A stretch of DNA of 64,000 nucleotides from Nocardia suismassiliense (GTDB lineage: Bacteria > Actinomycetota > Actinomycetes > Mycobacteriales > Mycobacteriaceae). The stretch covers positions 1,452,820 to 1,516,819 of the forward strand of contig NZ_LT985361.1 of assembly GCF_900269665.1 (NCBI RefSeq). Reading direction: 5' to 3'. The notes below the pieces were generated by a model. It was not told the origin of the DNA and did not search any database. It worked only from the letters and a program-made list of their open reading frames with translations. Below are positions 62,662 to 64,000 of this stretch, piece after piece (position 1 is the stretch's first letter; each line of letters begins with the position of its first letter). Both the position numbers and the translations under genes were made by a program.

Positions 62662-64000
62662 ATGTCCACGCAGCGGGGCTATTTCACCGCCGACGAAGTG
62701 CGCGCGGCCGAGGCCGAGCTGTTCACCCGGGTGCCGGACGGTGTCCCCATGCAGCGCGCGGCCCACGGCCTGGCCACCGTCGTCGCGGGCGAGCTGCGGG
62801 CGCGCACCGGCGGGGTCGCCGGACGCTCGGTGACCCTGCTCGTCGGCTCCGGCGACAACGGCGGCGACGCGTTGTGGGCTGGATCGATGCTGCGCCGTCG
62901 CGGGGTCGCGGTGACCGCGGTGCTGCTGAACCCGGCCCGCGCCCATGCGAAAGGTCTTGCGGCGCTGCGTAAGGCAGGCGGTCGGGTGCGTGACGAGGTC
63001 GGCGCGCCCGACTTGGTGATCGACGGCATCGTCGGCATCTCCGGTCGTGGTGCATTGCGCCCGGACGCGGCGGAACTCGTTGCCGCACTGGAGGTCCCGA
63101 TCGTTGCCGCGGATTTGCCCAGTGGGGTGGATCCGGATACCGGAGCGATCACCGGCCCGGCCGTCCGCGCTGCTGTCACCGTCGCGTTCGGCGCGTACAA
63201 GCCGGTGCACGTGCTCGCCGCGCCGCACTGCGGGCGAATCGAGCTGGTGCCCATCGGTTTACAGCTGCCGGAGCCGAAGCTGGCGGCGCTGGAGCCCGCG
63301 TCGATCGGTGCGAGCTGGCCGGTGCCGGACGAGCACGACGACAAGTACACCCAGGGCGTCACCGGCGTCTGCGCGGGCAGCGCCGACTATCCGGGTGCCG
63401 CGGTGTTGTGCACCGGTGCCGCGGTGCTGGCGACCTCGGGCATGGTCCGCTACGCCGGAACCGGCAGCGCCGACGTGCTCGCCGAGTTCCCGGAAGTCAT
63501 TGCCACCCAGCATGTCTCGGAGGTCGGCCGGGTCCAGGCCTGGGTATTCGGTCCGGGCGCGGGCACCGACGCCGACGCCCGCAAACGGCTCACCGAAATC
63601 CTCGCCACCGACCTGCCCGTCGTGGTGGACGCCGACGGGCTCACCATGCTCGCGTCCGAACCCGAGTTGGTACGCGGCCGCTCGGCCCCGACCGTATTGA
63701 CCCCGCACGCAGGCGAATTCGCCCGGCTGACCGGCGCGGAGATCGGTGCGGACCGAGTGGCCGCGGCGCGCGCACTCGCCGAGGACTGGCAGCTCACCGT
63801 CCTGCTGAAGGGCCGAGCCACCCTCGTCGCCACCCCCGGCGCCCCCGTCCTGGTCAACGAGGCAGGAGCGTCTTGGGCCGCCACCGCCGGCGCGGGCGAC
63901 GTCCTCTCCGGCATCATCGGCGCCTTACTCGCCGCAGGCCACACCCCCGCCTGGGCCGCCGCCTCCGCCGCCCGGGCCCACTCCCCCGCCGCCAACCTCG
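62662..64000 (+). CDS. nnr: Bifunctional NAD(P)H-hydrate epimerase/dehydratase (cut by window)
   Basis: 446 residues are visible; the last few are beyond the right edge. The N-terminal YjeF_N epimerase domain (about 1-215) has LLVGSGDNGGDALWAG and VVAADLPSGVDPDTG. The C-terminal ADP-dependent dehydratase (about 240 on) has VVVDADGLTMLA, TPHAGEFARLTG and AATAGAGDVLSGIIG. It repairs hydrated NADH and NADPH. It corresponds in order to M. tuberculosis Rv3433c. The ATG follows GGAGGATCGACC. Confidence 0.95.
   Translation, partial: MSTQRGYFTADEVRAAEAELFTRVPDGVPMQRAAHGLATVVAGELRARTGGVAGRSVTLLVGSGDNGGDALWAGSMLRRRGVAVTAVLLNPARAHAKGLAALRKAGGRVRDEVGAPDLVIDGIVGISGRGALRPDAAELVAALEVPIVAADLPSGVDPDTGAITGPAVRAAVTVAFGAYKPVHVLAAPHCGRIELVPIGLQLPEPKLAALEPASIGASWPVPDEHDDKYTQGVTGVCAGSADYPGAAVLCTGAAVLATSGMVRYAGTGSADVLAEFPEVIATQHVSEVGRVQAWVFGPGAGTDADARKRLTEILATDLPVVVDADGLTMLASEPELVRGRSAPTVLTPHAGEFARLTGAEIGADRVAAARALAEDWQLTVLLKGRATLVATPGAPVLVNEAGASWAATAGAGDVLSGIIGALLAAGHTPAWAAASAARAHSPAANL

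Overview
The window is high-GC actinobacterial chromosome. The gene order infA-rpmJ-rpsM-rpsK-rpsD-rpoA-rplQ-truA, then an ESX-4-type type VII secretion (T7SS) locus, then rplM-rpsI-glmM-glmS-nnr, is the order I know from Mycobacterium tuberculosis (Rv3462c to Rv3433c). Large actinobacterial insertions between these blocks and the lipoprotein families make a Nocardia or close relative most likely. All names come from reading the sequence and recalling families; no search was run.

Region by region. 1-2407 (minus): 5' part of a proline-rich, MinD/EspI-like T7SS-associated ATPase. 2.7-7.7 kb (plus): ribosomal protein and RNA polymerase alpha cluster ending in truA. 7.7-9.2 kb: hsp20 under a perfect CIRCE operator, divergent from an F420-type oxidoreductase. 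9.4-14.0 kb: MHS-family transporter, response regulator, histidine kinase and a TAXI-type binding lipoprotein. 14.2-19.5 kb: csoR with its operator, a methylthioadenosine phosphorylase, an epimerase, a GAF/PAS-like protein, an NmrA-like reductase and an FMN reductase. 19.6-33.2 kb: ESX-4-type locus (eccE, eccB, mycP, eccD, eccC, an Rv3446c-family protein, esxT, esxU) with a voltage-gated-like potassium channel gene inside it.

33.6-41.6 kb (minus): five related secreted lipoproteins of two alternating subtypes, with a transmembrane Ser/Thr kinase between them. 41.7-49.0 kb: an FHA-domain protein, a zinc metallopeptidase lipoprotein, an FHA-FHA-ABC transporter of the Rv1747 type and an actin-fold-like membrane protein. 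This 16-kb block looks like a phospho-signalling and envelope module attached to the T7SS locus, and it is the best candidate for an undescribed system. 49.1-51.7 kb: rplM, rpsI, glmM. 51.7-57.1 kb: an ABC-F ATPase, a PspC-domain protein and a likely T7SS substrate cluster. 57.08-57.25 kb: a pure 8-bp tandem repeat of 21 copies. 57.3-64.0 kb: an alpha/beta hydrolase lacking its nucleophile serine, glmS, an MFS exporter divergent from a MarR regulator, a cupredoxin lipoprotein and nnr (cut by the window end).

How the parts fit: the kinase could phosphorylate threonines recognised by the two FHA proteins. The Rv1747-like exporter is the natural FHA-controlled output, and the lipoproteins and metallopeptidase would act at the cell surface. 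The T7SS core (EccB-E, MycP, EsxT/U) has extra candidate substrates at 54-57 kb and an EspI-like ATPase at the left edge. Strong hairpins close many of the transcription units.
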